64,000 nucleotides of DNA from Diaporthe sp. PMI_573 (lineage: Eukaryota; Ascomycota; Sordariomycetes; Diaporthales; Diaporthaceae): assembly GCA_021399435.1 (NCBI GenBank), contig JAJTUP010000120.1, forward strand, positions 62,001 to 126,000, written 5' to 3'. Shown piece after piece: positions 43,942 to 56,007 of this stretch. The position numbers and the translations under genes were made by a program. Positions within the stretch are counted from its first letter, which is position 1. Every line of letters starts with the position of its first letter. The notes beneath the pieces were generated by a model. It was given only the letters and a program-made list of their open reading frames with translations, did no database searches and was not told where the DNA came from.

Positions 43942-44294
43942 ACTCAGCCGCAAGGTTGTGTGTTTCTTATTCTTTAAGTCCAAAAAGAATGATGGCGATG
44001 AGAAGGTGAGTGTTTTTCATAGGAGTCCGACTGGCAGCACCTCAGAGCACAAGACCTACAGGCGGGGCTCCGGGGGGCTGAGCGCGAGCCTGGCACGCCA
44101 GGGGCTCTTATCGATAAGCCTCATCTTATCGTGCTACTATCCCGAAATGACGGCTTGAAAAACCTCGACAGTAAAATTGCTTCTCTTCCCTCACATAACC
44201 ACCAGAAACAAGACAACGAATTGCGATGAAACTTTCCTCTGAATTATGCTGAAGCTAGCTACAAATAAAAATAGTTCCACCTCTGAATAATCGA

Positions 44295-45776
44295 TCAAAA
44301 CAACAGACCAAGAATAGGGATTTTGCTAAGAAATGAACCACCAAGACGTTGGTCTTCGAGTGTTTCCCCTTTCCTGAAGGACGGTTTCGCCGCGTCGATA
44401 GACGAACGGTTCGCCACGTCAAATGGAGGATAGCGCCAGGCAGTGAACATCTCAATCCACCCAGGTATAGTCACGACGCTGCGATTATGGCTAAACGTGT
44501 CAAAGCCCCATTTGCCATGAAAACAGCCATAGCCAGAATCACCGATCCCACCGAACGGCGCGGACGAGACGTCTGCGTGGAGGCCGACATCATTCACGGT
44601 CACGCCGCCAGACTGAGTCGATGCCAAAATGTGGTCAATCTCCTGTTGTGACTGTGAGAATATGTAGAGGGCTAGAGGATGCGGGCTGTCACTGAGATTC
44701 TCAAGCGCCTCCGTCAAATTCGCCTTGACGATAGGAAGAACTGGTCCGAACAATTCTTCTGACAACAGACTGTCTGACATCTTGACGTCGGCGACAAGGG
44801 TAGGGTAAATGAGCTTGTCGGCGCGGACGTGGTCGCCGCTGAAGATCACATTGCCCTGTGTCCCCTGAATGAGGTTGTGAAGCCTGTCAAAATGCCTCTC
44901 GTTCACGATCCGGCACAGCGTGTCCGTGCCGGAGTCGAGCAGCTTCTTTGCCCAATGCTTCAGGCGGGCCGTGAATTGGTCGTAGATTTCGGGGTCTACG
45001 AAGACGTGGTTGATGCAGATGCACACCTGGCCCAAGTTGGACAACTTGGCGTTGATGATCCTCTTTGCCGCGAGGTCTAGATCGGCGTGTTTTGTGACGA
45101 TGCCCGGCGCCTGGCCGCCGAGTTCCAAGGCCACAGGGGTGACATGCTTTGCTGCAGCAGAGGCGATGATGCGGCCGACCCGCGCGCTCCCAGTGTAAAA
45201 GATGAAATCGAACTTGTGTTCCAGGACGAAAGACATCTTGGCCGGGTCGGCACGGACCAGAGCGATGGCGGAACTGTCCATGTACCGGGGCACCAGCTCG
45301 CTTAGCAGCTGTTCCGTGTGCGACGCCATCTCTGAAGGTTTCATGATGACAACGTTTCCGGCGGCAATGGCTGCAACGGCAACGTTGATCAGAGTCGATA
45401 TGGGGAAGTTCCAGGCCCCGATGATGAGCACAAGGCCTCGGGGCTCCTTGCGAATCCAGGCCTTGCCGAAAGTACCATACACAATGCCGGCTTTGGGAGG
45501 TGCGTGGCCCTTAGCCCAGGATTCAACATCGTTGACGGTTTCCAGTATAGCAGTCTTTGCATCATTGATGTCAGTGAGGAGTGATTCGAAAGCGCTTCGA
45601 TGCAGGTCTTTGGTCAGACTCGAGAGCAGTGCATCCTCGTTTTCGTCAAGAAGCCAGTATAGCTGCTTGAGCTGCCATTTGCGCCACAGGATAGATTTTG
45701 TTTTTCCTGAGAGGAAAGTAGAGCACAGCGTCTGGCAAACTGCTTCAAACTTTTCTGCTGTAAGAGAATCATCCAT
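44295..45776 (-). CDS. aldehyde dehydrogenase, class 3/fatty-aldehyde type
   Basis: 493 residues, intronless, start chosen at MDDSLTAE (45776); 38 more codons are open upstream but lack support. NAD(P)+-dependent oxidation of aldehydes to acids. Motifs: WNFP at about 122-125, FYTGSARVG at 193-201, ELGG with general-base Glu218, GQVC with nucleophile Cys252, and EELFGPVLP near 341. The length and the C-terminal hydrophobic tail (FLSKIPILGLLF) are those of fungal class 3 enzymes, which are often membrane-anchored and act on fatty aldehydes. Divergent from the CYP505 gene across 672 bp that contain the shared 15-bp motif (46146-46160), so both are likely co-regulated. It could oxidise aldehydes made by the P450 or by the amine oxidases. 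Confidence 0.9.
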   Translation of the reverse strand: MDDSLTAEKFEAVCQTLCSTFLSGKTKSILWRKWQLKQLYWLLDENEDALLSSLTKDLHRSAFESLLTDINDAKTAILETVNDVESWAKGHAPPKAGIVYGTFGKAWIRKEPRGLVLIIGAWNFPISTLINVAVAAIAAGNVVIMKPSEMASHTEQLLSELVPRYMDSSAIALVRADPAKMSFVLEHKFDFIFYTGSARVGRIIASAAAKHVTPVALELGGQAPGIVTKHADLDLAAKRIINAKLSNLGQVCICINHVFVDPEIYDQFTARLKHWAKKLLDSGTDTLCRIVNERHFDRLHNLIQGTQGNVIFSGDHVRADKLIYPTLVADVKMSDSLLSEELFGPVLPIVKANLTEALENLSDSPHPLALYIFSQSQQEIDHILASTQSGGVTVNDVGLHADVSSAPFGGIGDSGYGCFHGKWGFDTFSHNRSVVTIPGWIEMFTAWRYPPFDVANRSSIDAAKPSFRKGETLEDQRLGGSFLSKIPILGLLF

Positions 45777-46448
45777 GGCTGTGTAGGTCAGACTGTTGAA
45801 CAGAGGAAGAGTGTGATGGACAAGGTAGCCGAGATCTGAGTGTTCATAGACAAGGAGAAAGTAAATGAAGGCAAACAATTGAGTGTTCACTCATCTTGAA
45901 GCAGCACATCATGATGGGCTTTATGACTGCGTCAAGAGCTTCCAGGAATTGACGGGCACTATCTCTGAACTCATCCCAGCCATTTTTGCGTAGTGCACAT
46001 TCAGAGAGCATCACTTACCTAGGTAGTAAATGAAGCTGCTCGGACCCCGAGGGTCTCGACTTTTGCTAGAATCATGTAATTTTTCTGGCCATTCGGAATG
46101 TTGTTTATCTCACTGCGGCGCTTGCAAGCCGAGCGCGCTAAATGCGCCGACGGCGAATTTTTTCAGTCGGTATGCCAAGCAACACTGCCCCCGTCTCTCC
46201 AATGGCGGTGGACACGCCGGGTGGATCTCTGTACAGGCACAGAACGACACCAAGAGGAGCCAAGGCATAGTTGCACTGATCACTGGTTATACACCATGGC
46301 GATAGAGCTTTGGAAAGCACTATAACACCGTAACTTGAAAACAATTGGTGCGCATCTCATCTTAAAGCGTCTCATATTTCCGTTCATCGGACTCTTTTCC
46401 TAGGACCTCACAGCCAGTTGCCTGTCGAACTTTGACAATTCTAACGAA
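45777..46448. promoter_or_regulatory. bidirectional promoter of aldehyde dehydrogenase and CYP505 genes
   Basis: 672-bp intergenic region serving both divergent genes. It contains one exact copy of the cluster motif (46146-46160), 370 bp from the dehydrogenase ATG and 289 bp from the P450 ATG. Confidence 0.6.
46146..46160 (+). promoter_or_regulatory. cluster motif, copy 1
   Basis: GCCGACGGCGAATTT. The core CCG-A-CGG is an inverted CGG pair with a 1-bp spacer, a format bound by Zn2Cys6 dimers. The same 15-mer occurs at 62662 and, with one core change, at 55489. Confidence 0.6.
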
Positions 46449-49400
46449 ATGGCGACAAAATTAGAGCCAATCCCGCAGCCTCCAACCATACCCATTGTGG
46501 GCAACCTCACGGATCTTGATTCACGAGATTTCAAGGGATCTATGGTCGACCTCGCTAAGAAGTACGGCCCTATTTATCAGTTAACCGTTGCGGGTGAAAG
46601 CTTCATTGTCGTATCGAGTTGGAGGCTAGTCGACGAAGTATGTGACGACAAGCGGTTTAAAAAATCAATCGAAGGCGAATTGACGGCATGTACACTATTT
46701 TATCCTTCGAAAAAGACCACGTTATATCTGACTAGTCTGTAAAGGAACTGAGAGCGGCTACGAACGATGGATTATTCACGGTATGGCTATGGCTATTGCC
46801 CCGGTCTCGACATGACCCGCACTTCTCAATGCTTTTCTAACCATTTGATACCAGTCCCGAGGAGAAGAGGAAATGAACTGGGGAATTGCACATCGCGTTC
46901 TCATGTCCGCTTTTGGCCCCATATCCATCCGGAACATGTTCGACGACATGCATGAGATAGCCAGCCAGCTAGCCCTGAAGTGGGCCCGACAAGGCCCTTC
47001 GCAGAGACTTGATATCGGCGAGGATTTCACGCGGCTTGCTCTGGATACTGTTGCACTTTGCTCAATGGGGTTCAGGTTCAACTCGTATTACAGAGAAGAA
47101 CTTCACCCCTTCACTCGCGCAATGTATGAGGTACTCACAACCGCAGGTAAAAAGACCGTGCGGCTACTTCCGTCTATGTTTTACCACCGTGAGGACCGCA
47201 AGTTTGCCGCCAACATCAAACTGCTCCGATCAACGGCACAAGAAGTTGTCAATGCCCGAAAACGGCTTGGTAAAGACTCTTTGAAGATGAAAAAGGACAT
47301 AGTAACTGCCATGCTATCTGGGGTTGATCCTAAGACAGGGTGCACAATGACGGATGAAAGCATTATAGACAATCTCATCACATTCCTCATCGCCGGCCAC
47401 GAAACCACCGCCTCAACGCTTCAATTCGTCATGTATAACCTGTTAGCTCATCCCGAGGCATACCGTAAGACTCAGGAGGAGCTCGACAGCGTCGTCGGAA
47501 CTTCTGCGCTGGCACTGGAGCACCTTCCGAAGCTCAAGTATCTGAATTCTGTGGGTGTAGCTTTTTTTTTTAATCCTTCCCAGGAGAACAGTTAGAATCT
47601 CATACTTATCTGATATCCACAGGTCATCCGCGAGACCCTGCGACTTAGCTCTCCCATAGCCATGTTCGCGAGACAGCCACTCAATGACGACGTACTCGCC
47701 GGCAAGTATGCGATTAAGGCTGGTGCGCAGGTGGTCTGCTTCTTGGCGATGTCTCACCAAGACCCAGAGGTATACGGACCGAAAGCGGAGGAATTCGACC
47801 CAGAGAAGATGCTGGATGAAAACTTCACCCGTATCCAACAAGAGTTCCCTCATTGTTGGAGTCCCTTCGGCACCGGCATTCGGGCTTGTATAGGCCGACC
47901 ATTTGCCTGGCAAGAAATGATGCTAGCTTGTGGTACGCTTTTTCTGAACTTCAACTTCACCATGGACGATCCTTCATACACTTTGCAGACATCCGAAAGC
48001 CTCACAATCAAGCCCAAGGGGTTCTATGTAAGAGCAAACCCTCGAAACAACATGACACCCTCGCAGATTGAGGCACGTCTGACGGGGTCCTACTCCGGAG
48101 CTTCTCGCGACGTTGCCGCCACGGAAAAGAGCGCCGAACAAACACTGCAGCAACGATCGAGCAACGTCGACACGCAGCACAAGATTATGATATACTATGG
48201 GTCGAACGCGGGAACATGCGAATTCATGGCGCAGAAACTAGCCTCAAACTCCATTTCTCATGGCTATCGCGCGTCCATTGGCCAGCTTGATAATGCCAAG
48301 GAAGCTTTGCCAAAAGGCGTACCGGTCGTGATCATCACTTCCTCTTATGAAGGACAGCCGCCACAGAACGCGAGACACTTTGTCGACTGGATCGAGAATT
48401 TCAAAGGCCCGGATCTTGAGGGTGTAGCCTACGCTGTTTATGGCTGTGGTGAGTTTTGCTCCTAGTCTGTTCATTTGGGACCTTGAGACTGAGTGCTTGC
48501 CATATAGGCCATAGCGACTGGGCCAAGACATACCAAAGGATGCCCAAGTTGATTGATTCTACCCTTCACAAACTTGGCGCGGCCCGCCTCACCTCTGCGG
48601 GCGAGACAAACGTCAAAGAGAGGGACACGTTCTCTGACTTCGAGGCCTGGGAAGACAATTTCTTATGGCCGGCTATCATTGAGCGCTTCGGAAATAGCGA
48701 AGGCAGCACCAATTCCGCATCTTCGTTGCAGGTGGGCTTGTCCACCCCTCGAGTGCTCAGCCTCCGACAGACAGTCGGGGAAGCGCTTGTAACCGACGCG
48801 CGAGGCCTGAGCCAGGGCACTGATGACAACGAGAAACGGCATCTCCAGCTTCAACTCCCGCCAGGCATGTCGTATTCCGCAGGTGACTATCTGGCCGTGC
48901 TCCCTTGTAACCCCAAGTCATCTGTTCAACGCGTCATGAGGCGATTCCATCTAGCTTGGGATGTCCACGTAACCATAAACGCCACAGAACCGACGACGCT
49001 CCCACTCGACGTCAGCATCCCCTTATCTCACGTCCTAAATGCGTACGTGGAGCTTGGCCAAACTGCTACCAGGAAAGTAAGTTTGTCGTCCAATGCCACT
49101 ATCGACGAGAAGCTTTCTGACTGACGCCGCGACAAAGGATATTGCGATTCTGGTCCAACATTCCGAAGACGGAGAATTGAAGACTGACTTGGAATACATG
49201 GGCGGCGATGGCTATGATTCTTTAGTCCGAGCGAGGAAACTTTCGATCCTCGATGTTATGGAGCTCCACCCAGCGCTCGAGCTGCCGCTAAAACATTTTC
49301 TCTCAATGTTGCCCCCCATGGCCACCCGTCAATAGTACGTTATCCAACTGTTTTGGTTACGATTGTGGACTAAAAAAACTTGAATAGTTCTATATCTTCG

Positions 49401-50063
49401 TCCCCTCTAGCCGAGACTGGAAAGGCAACGTTGACGTACGATGTCATCGACGAGCCTGCAATATCCGGGATCGGCCACCACAGTGGCGTGGCGTCCAATT
49501 ACCTTGCTTCCCTCTCTGTTGGAGATAAGGTGCAGGTCGCAATTCGTCCTGCCGCAGGAGGCTTCCGCTTGCCTCTCGAAGCAGATAAAACCCCTCTGAT
49601 TCTCATCGCAGCCGGCACAGGAATAGCGCCTTTCCGGGCTTTCGTGCAGGGGCGCGCCGTCCAAATCGGCAACGGGAAGACGGTCGCCCCAGCAATGCTA
49701 TTTTTCGGTTGTCGGCACCCGGGTATGGATGACCTATACCGCGAAGAGTTCGATGAGTGGGAAGAGAAGGGTGCTGTGATGGTTATGCGAGCTTACAGCC
49801 GCAAGCCAGAGGCCTCAAATGGCTGCAGCTATGTTCAGGACCGCTTATGGCACGAAAGAAAGGCAGTTGGCAAGCTTTGGGGCAAGGAGGCACGTATCTA
49901 CGTCTGCGGGTCGAACAAGATCGCCGAGAGCGCCAAGACGATCCTGGTGAAGATCATGAAGGATGAGAGCATGGAGCAGGGAAAACCAATGTCGGACGAG
50001 GACGCGCAGAACTGGTTTGAGAATCAGCGCAACGAGCGGTTTACGACGGACGTTTTTAATTAG
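46449..50063 (+). CDS. self-sufficient cytochrome P450, CYP505 (P450-reductase fusion)
   Basis: Seven exons (46449-46685, 46736-46780, 46855-47550, 47623-48448, 48508-49076, 49138-49334, 49388-50063) join in frame to 1081 residues, the usual CYP505 length. The haem domain (1-470) has AGHETT at 274-279, ExxR (ETLR, 330-333) and FGTGIRACIG with haem ligand Cys415. The reductase domain follows: FMN part YYGSNAGTCE (517-526) and SSYEGQPP, then FAD/NADPH parts with LLPPM-like MLPPMATRQYSISSSP and AAGTGIAPFRAF. Known members (P450foxy; bacterial BM3) hydroxylate fatty acids near the omega end; some accept other lipids or drugs. All key residues are present, so it should be active. The first intron starts GCATGT, a GC-AG intron, if the phase argument is right. 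Co-regulated with the adjacent dehydrogenase by the shared promoter. Confidence 0.92.
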
Positions 50064-51290
50064 TTGTACAAGAGCGACAACGCGCTGCAATTTACTGTCA
50101 TAAGCATTCAAAAATTGGTTAGACAGGAGCCGGTCTTGGGTGATATTCCCGAAATTATTTAACTTGCCAACTTGAAGGGAACAAGAGATTTTGGACCTTA
50201 CTGATATGTCTTTTTGACTAACAATATCTAAGCATTTGAAGCCGCCAACCCTTCTCTTGGTGCGAGGTTCATAGCAAATCACCCAATTGACCTCCAGGTC
50301 TCACGAAAGCAGACCCTACATGCCACCTTGCACGGTCCAGTTCGGGGCGTCGTGACCTCGGAAATGTGATGCTAAGTCCCATTACGATCGATTATCATAA
50401 TCTTGCTTCACAATCTGCATTTCCAGCTTTGCCGTCTTCACGGATTCCGTGAGATCCATCTCCGAGACACGTGGGCGATGATGTGACGTTGCCAGGGTCA
50501 GGGGGCGCAGTACTGAGGGGCCAGGGGTCGGACCGGGCCTTCCAGGACTGTGGTTGGGCATGACTAAGGCGTGCCCTTTCCGGTGCGCTGCGACCAGCGA
50601 GGCCGCCGGTGCTTTTCATGCAATCTGTATTTCTTTGCGGTTTCCTTACCCTAGTCTGCTATGATAGATTCATAGATCTCTCCTGAATTAGTGGGATTTC
50701 AGCTGCGATGATCCCGAGGTGAAATGGGTACTGGAGGACCGGGGTTTCGACAGGGCAGATAAAAAGCAGCGCAAGAAAATAAAGGGCCGTCGGCCAATTC
50801 CCTCGCGAGCTCCACTTGTCCCCCACCGCAGGCTAAACAGATGCATTTGCAGATTCTACCCATCAGTCCAGATGCATGCTGTAATGATGACTGCTTACCT
50901 CGTCACCCAATTTAGACGATCCGCGGGTCGCATTTGGAGTTGCGCAGGACCGGAGAGCCGGCCGCGGCCAGCGCTCCCTTCACTGCCGAGTGCCGCGGCT
51001 ACTCACCGTCTTCAGTGACTGCATTGTAAGGACTTATCGCACGATTTTTTTCAAAAGATGATCTTTGCGTATTGCTGATGGGTGTAAAATATAAGGTGAG
51101 CCCATTGCATGCTACACGGGTAACGAGGCATTTGTCAAATGCTATGCTACAGGAACTCGGTCTTCCCGGTAATTACAACTTCAACGTCAACTGCGCGATC
51201 AACTAGATTAGATAAACATGGCCAACAAAACTCACGGTACTCAAGCTTCTTATGATTCTCCAGTGAAGTCCTTGACTGACCTTCGTTGAA
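50064..51290. other. intergenic, upstream of FAD oxidase 1
   Basis: 1.2 kb without a supported gene. Short frames on both strands have no family features. It includes the near-match of the cluster motif at 50786, 490 bp before the oxidase ATG. Confidence 0.45.
50786..50800 (+). promoter_or_regulatory. cluster motif, near-match
   Basis: GCCGTCGGCCAATTC, 13 of 15 positions identical to the 55489 copy, with the CCG-T-CGG core intact. Upstream of FAD oxidase 1 (ATG 51291). Confidence 0.45.
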
Positions 51291-52779
51291 ATGAACTCAG
51301 CCCAGGTGGTTGAGACATACATCACCCAAGACCCAGGCTTGCCTCGTCAAAATCCGACTAAATCCTACTGGCAACATGTACCCCATGCCATTTCCGATGT
51401 CCAATCAGCACAACTACCGACCGATACCGACATTGCAGTTATCGGATCCGGCATTACGGGTGCCAGCGTTATCAAGACCCTACTGGACAAGGACTCGTCT
51501 GCCAGAATCACCGTGTTTGAGGCGCGCACCCTCTGTTCGGGAGCGACCGGCCGCAACGGCGGCCAGCTGGCCACTAATGCCGGAGAGATCTACGCGGAGC
51601 TCAAGGAGCGGTTTGGCAGTGATATGGCTGGCAAGATTGCAGCCTTCACTTTCAAGACGTGTGAGAGGATGCGCCAGATCATTGCCCAGTACGCTCCCGT
51701 TGACGGCGAGTATCGGGAGGTGACCAAGGTCCGAGCATTCTTGGACGATGTTTCCTTGGCCAAAATGAAAGACAGCATCGCGCAGATGGAAGCCGACCAT
51801 CCAAGCCTGAGGGGCATTTACAAGGTCATTGATAGTGAGGCCGTGCTGAAGGTTCGTCGTGAGACCATTCTACATAGCGCACACTTCGCAGTCAAGTTGA
51901 CATCTGGCACAGACACACGGCGTGCACGGGGCCACCGGGGGCGTGACCCTCCCTGCGGCCGCCATGTGGCCGTACCGTGTGGTGTGTAATATTTTTCAAG
52001 GGTTGCTCGACAGGTACGCGGATCGTCTCACCATCGAAACCAACACTCCAGTCACGGCAGTGGAGCTCGTGGACGGGAAGTACATCCTCACCACTCCCCG
52101 GGGACAGACAACGGCGCGGGAAGTCTTGTACTGCACCAACGGCTACACCGGCCACCTCTTGCCCAAGATGCGCGGGCTGTTGTTCCCCGTCCGCGGCACA
52201 ATGAGCGTCCAGGACCTCGGGCCGAATGTCCCCAACAAGGGCGCCTCGGAGTCTTTCGGCTTCCATTACGAGCCGTATTGGGATGAGGAGACTCAGACTC
52301 TGGCAGATGGCCTTTGGTATCTTACCCAGAACGCTAAGACGGGATACTTCTTCTTTGGAGGCGAAAAAGGTACGATCGACGACACCTTGACGGCGGATGA
52401 CACGGTCCTCACCAGCCATTCACTGGCGCACCTTCAAAATGTCTTGCCACAATTTTTCCGCTATGCCGACGTGAAGGAGGACCCGCTAGTCAGCGCCTGG
52501 AGCGGCGTCATGTGTTTCACGGCGGACGGTGCGCCGTTCGTTGGCCGGCTTCCCTCTTCGGCTACTGATCGCCACGGGGATGGGGAGTGGCTGGCGGCCG
52601 GGTATTCGGGGTACGGGATGCCATACTGTTGGCTAGTGGGCGAGGCGCTGGCCAACATGGTTTTGGGGCTGGATGTCACGGACATGGATTGGCTGCCGGA
52701 GGCGTACCTCATTAAGGAAGAGCGTTTGTCGCCCACAAAAACCGCCGACGTGGCCGAGATGCTTGCGTCTTTCAAATAG
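51291..52779 (+). CDS. FAD-dependent oxidoreductase (DAO family), amine/amino-acid oxidase 1
   Basis: Two exons (51291-51851, 51913-52779) give 475 residues. The Rossmann motif GSGITG (52-57) is in DIAVIGSGITGASV, followed by FEARTLCSGATGRNGGQL (about 76-93), characteristic of the DAO superfamily and especially of gamma-glutamylputrescine/sarcosine-oxidase-like members. The C-terminal YSGYGMPYCWLVGEALA is the FAD-binding end. Such enzymes oxidise a C-N bond with O2, yielding imine/aldehyde, ammonia or amine, and H2O2. No signal peptide. The intron GTTCGT..CAG is phase 0. Transcribed towards the permease gene (convergent). Paralogous in layout to the oxidase at 58176, but too different to be a recent duplicate. 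Confidence 0.88.
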
Positions 52780-53208
52780 CTGATAGGGGCCTCCCTCGCC
52801 AGGTAATCTATTTGGCTATAACCACGCCGGCTCGGACCAGTGAATTTAAATAATGATTTGAGGAAAATTGTGGATCTAACAAATTTAACACCCGCAAACA
52901 AAAACAATCAGCACAAAGTCGCATTCTCATTTGTGAGCGGACATATTCCAACGACGCTTCACTCAAAACCCGTCTGTTCACAATACACTCAAGATCCTCA
53001 ACTCGAAGGCGGGAGGCAAAGTGTAAACATTATCAATCGTTGCCTCCCAGGAACGCATTAATAGCTTGTGAATATAACCAAAACGCTGTGCAGGAAGCAG
53101 AAACTTGGACACGTGCTCAGGAAACTTGCTTCCAAACATTCGATCTACCGCGCCAAAACGCAGACCGGATCCAACTTGCAAGCCAGACCGATTGATTTGT
53201 CCACAGCA
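52780..53208. other. spacer between convergent oxidase 1 and permease genes
   Basis: 429 bp of 3' flanks; no frame with support, no clear terminator. Confidence 0.4.
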
Positions 53209-55155
53209 CTAAGCAGTGCTCTGTCCCACGATCCGCACAAAATCAGCGCCTTCATCTGAGTGACGGGAAAGCTGTCTCCAACTTTCTACCGCATCGAGAT
53301 CCAGACCGTGAAACTTCTTGCCGCCCACAAAATAGCTAACGACAGCGATGGTCATGACAATTAACAAGACGACCACTTGGATTGGAGGCGTGTCTTTGTC
53401 AGGCGGGAAACAGCGGGTGACGAGGAAGTAGATAGAGAACAGCACCCCCAAACAGTGCGTTGGCCAGCTCCAGCGACCAAGGCTGAACGGGCCCGGAACC
53501 CATCGCTCTCCCGCAAAGAGCCGAAGCGTAAGTGGGATGAGCCAGATGATGGTGTTGCACAAAGTCGCCATCGCATAGATGACATCGCTCGCATTAGACG
53601 AAAGCGCAGGTAGTAGGAAGAGGTATGCAAGGACGACCAGCAGAGCCGCGGCGTGCATGGGCATGTTTGTGCGGCTGTCCACGCGCCCGAGCTGGTCGCT
53701 ATACGGCAAGCCGCGGTCACGGGCGAAGGCAGCGACTTGGGTGGAGTAGGTCAGGATCATGCCACTACCGCCAATCATGGAGAACGCGGATGCGGTATAC
53801 AGGAAAGGGGCGGCCTTGGACTTGCTCCAGTTTTCGAACAAGGCAGCAAAGAGAGGATAGCCGCTGGTGCGGTGATCTTCGTCAGCACAAAGTACCATGA
53901 AAAAAAGGAGGCAATCAATGCCAGCCATGAGGCCGTAAGGAGCGTATGAAGGCAGGCTTACCGGGGGTCGTTGGCAATGACGTCCATATCGTTGATGCAG
54001 AACGCCAAGGCAAGGCAGATACCCATCCCCACCACCGCCGTGGCAATGAAGGAATGTAGCATAGCTCGCGGTGTCTCGACGCGGGCGTTGTGCGTCTCTT
54101 CCGCGACGTAGGCTGGTGACATCCAGACCGTGTTGACAAAGAGGACGCTGTAGAAGGAGAGAGACACGGCGATTCCTGTTTGATCCCACGAAGAGTAGTT
54201 TTTAAAACTGCCAAACACATCGGCGGCCGGGGTGAAGGGCAACCCGAGCTGGGCATGGGTTATAGGCAAGGCGATGATGAAGCCAAATGAGGACAGAACA
54301 AGGAACGTGGCTGCATAAATTTTGTCGCATCAGCAAAAGTACCATGGCGTGCAGTGATGGCGAGCGCAAGACTCACCGGCAACGATCATGACAATGCTTA
54401 TGTTTTCCAGGCGGAGCAACATGAGACCAGCCCACAGGGTAATGACACCGATGGATACCCCCATGACCTGCGCATTTGTGAATACCACATCCTCCGTGAG
54501 GATGCTGATATTCTCGGTGAGACCTGCCGCTACGGCGTAGGCGAAGGCTGCTAACGAGGTCGAGAGAGCCAACACGTTGAACCACCCAGTGATGAATGCG
54601 ATGGGACGAGAAAGTCGTCGAGGGGCAAGAGCGGCGGCCCACCAATATGATCCTGCGTTGACGGGCATTGAGGAACACAGTTCGCACATGGCGAGGACTA
54701 GAGGTAACATCATGAAATTCGGAATAATCCAACCCCTGGCTACATGTGAGCGTTCCATAAACCGACACCACAGATTGAACTTACCATGAAAGACCCCAGT
54801 ACCCGGCATAATAAACTTGGTAATGACCAGATACTAGAATGGCACCCAAAGGACTGTCAGAAGCGGGAATTATCAGCACGTTGTCCTAGACGGGGAATAG
54901 AAGGAACAACGCCGTAACCTACGAAGTGAGAGATAGAACGACGCAGAAGCCGACAAAAGCCCCGAGAACTCGTCGGTAGGCTGGGGCGTAGCCCAGAGCT
55001 GTGATTGTCCCGTCTTCGACGAAGTCCTGACTGTTGGTGCTTATGGTTACACTCTTGCCTATTTCTTCGTCCGGCGCATCCACATTCATGCTGTCTTTGG
55101 TAATTATAGGCTTCACGGCGCCGGACCGAGAGTCTGTTCTTGTTGATTCCGCCAT
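53209..55155 (-). CDS. amino-acid/choline/GABA-type permease (APC superfamily)
   Basis: Five exons on the minus strand (55155-54923, 54853-54785, 54735-54377, 54310-53962, 53863-53209) join in frame to 554 residues. The N-terminal cytosolic tail leads into LGYAPAYRRVLGAFVGFCVV, then SPLGAILVSGHYQVYYAGYW, CELCSSMPVNAGSYWWAAAL, AFITGWFNVLALSTSLAAF, SPAYVAEETHNARVETPRAM and SMIGGSGMILTYSTQVAAFA RDR. This is the fungal amine/choline/GABA permease type (PF00324/13520), with about 12 helices at the plasma membrane. Likely imports the cluster's nitrogenous substrate. Divergent from the amidase gene (853 bp apart), with the cluster motif at 55489 in between. Confidence 0.88.
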
Positions 55156-56007
55156 CTTGAGGTATTGAATAGTTGCAATTAGTCTGTCTTTGCTTGAGAA
55201 GCGAGTATGAAGTTTTTTTGGAATTTGAGATATTCTTGTCTCCAATTGGGAACTGAATATGGCCGAGTTCTTGCCTTTGAAGAATTATCTGGCATATGCA
55301 TAGCCACCGACCCGTAACATTTGACACAGCTTCGAATTGACTACCGACGACGTGTGTTGATCGTAGATGCTCCTGAAGATCTGCCGGCTTGTGTGCTGTG
55401 ACGGCTTATCTTTCTCCGCAAAATATTACTATGTGTATCTTGATCCAATTCCTGTCTCTGTTCGGTTTCGAAGTTTCCAAGTTAAATCGCCGTCGGCGAA
55501 TTTATGGCATGCGGGAAGTGGAGTGCATGTAAGGCCCGAGTCATATGCATGTGACACGAGGGTCTCAGATTGTCCCCTCTGCAAGTTAGTTGTAATTGGC
55601 TAGGCTGTGGCCCCCGACTGTTCCATCAAATATTACAACTGAAAGAACAGTGGAGGTAATGATAAACAAACAATCCTTCCCCGAAATTTTTGCAGACCGC
55701 AGTTCTTGTTGCTAATTAGTACAGGGCAACTTGACCAGGTCGTCTTAAAATAGTAAAGCTACTATGCAGCACCGAGGAAATACTTGTGATACCGGCGAGC
55801 TCCACAAAGCGAATTGTGTTGGAACTATGTAATGCTGTCCTTCTGGCACATCATGCAAACAGATCGAAGCAACTTCTGGACCGTTCAATAGAGCTGCGGC
55901 CGATCATATTCCTCAATACCAATCAGCACGAGCAACTGTCCATGCGCGTTTCAAGGCTCTGGCCCCGTCGAGAGGTTTTCATTAGGTGACAATCACTGCT
56001 ACGCATC
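55156..56007. promoter_or_regulatory. bidirectional promoter of permease and amidase genes
   Basis: Intergenic region with one exact-type cluster motif (55489-55503), 334 bp from the permease ATG and 505 bp from the amidase ATG. A small frame (55367-55603) and one overlapping the amidase start are not supported as genes. Confidence 0.55.
55489..55503 (+). promoter_or_regulatory. cluster motif, copy 2
   Basis: GCCGTCGGCGAATTT, extended on the left by AAATC so that AAATCGCCG-T-CGGCGAATTT is nearly palindromic over 20 bp. The core CCG-T-CGG is an inverted pair. The most symmetrical copy in the window. Confidence 0.6.
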
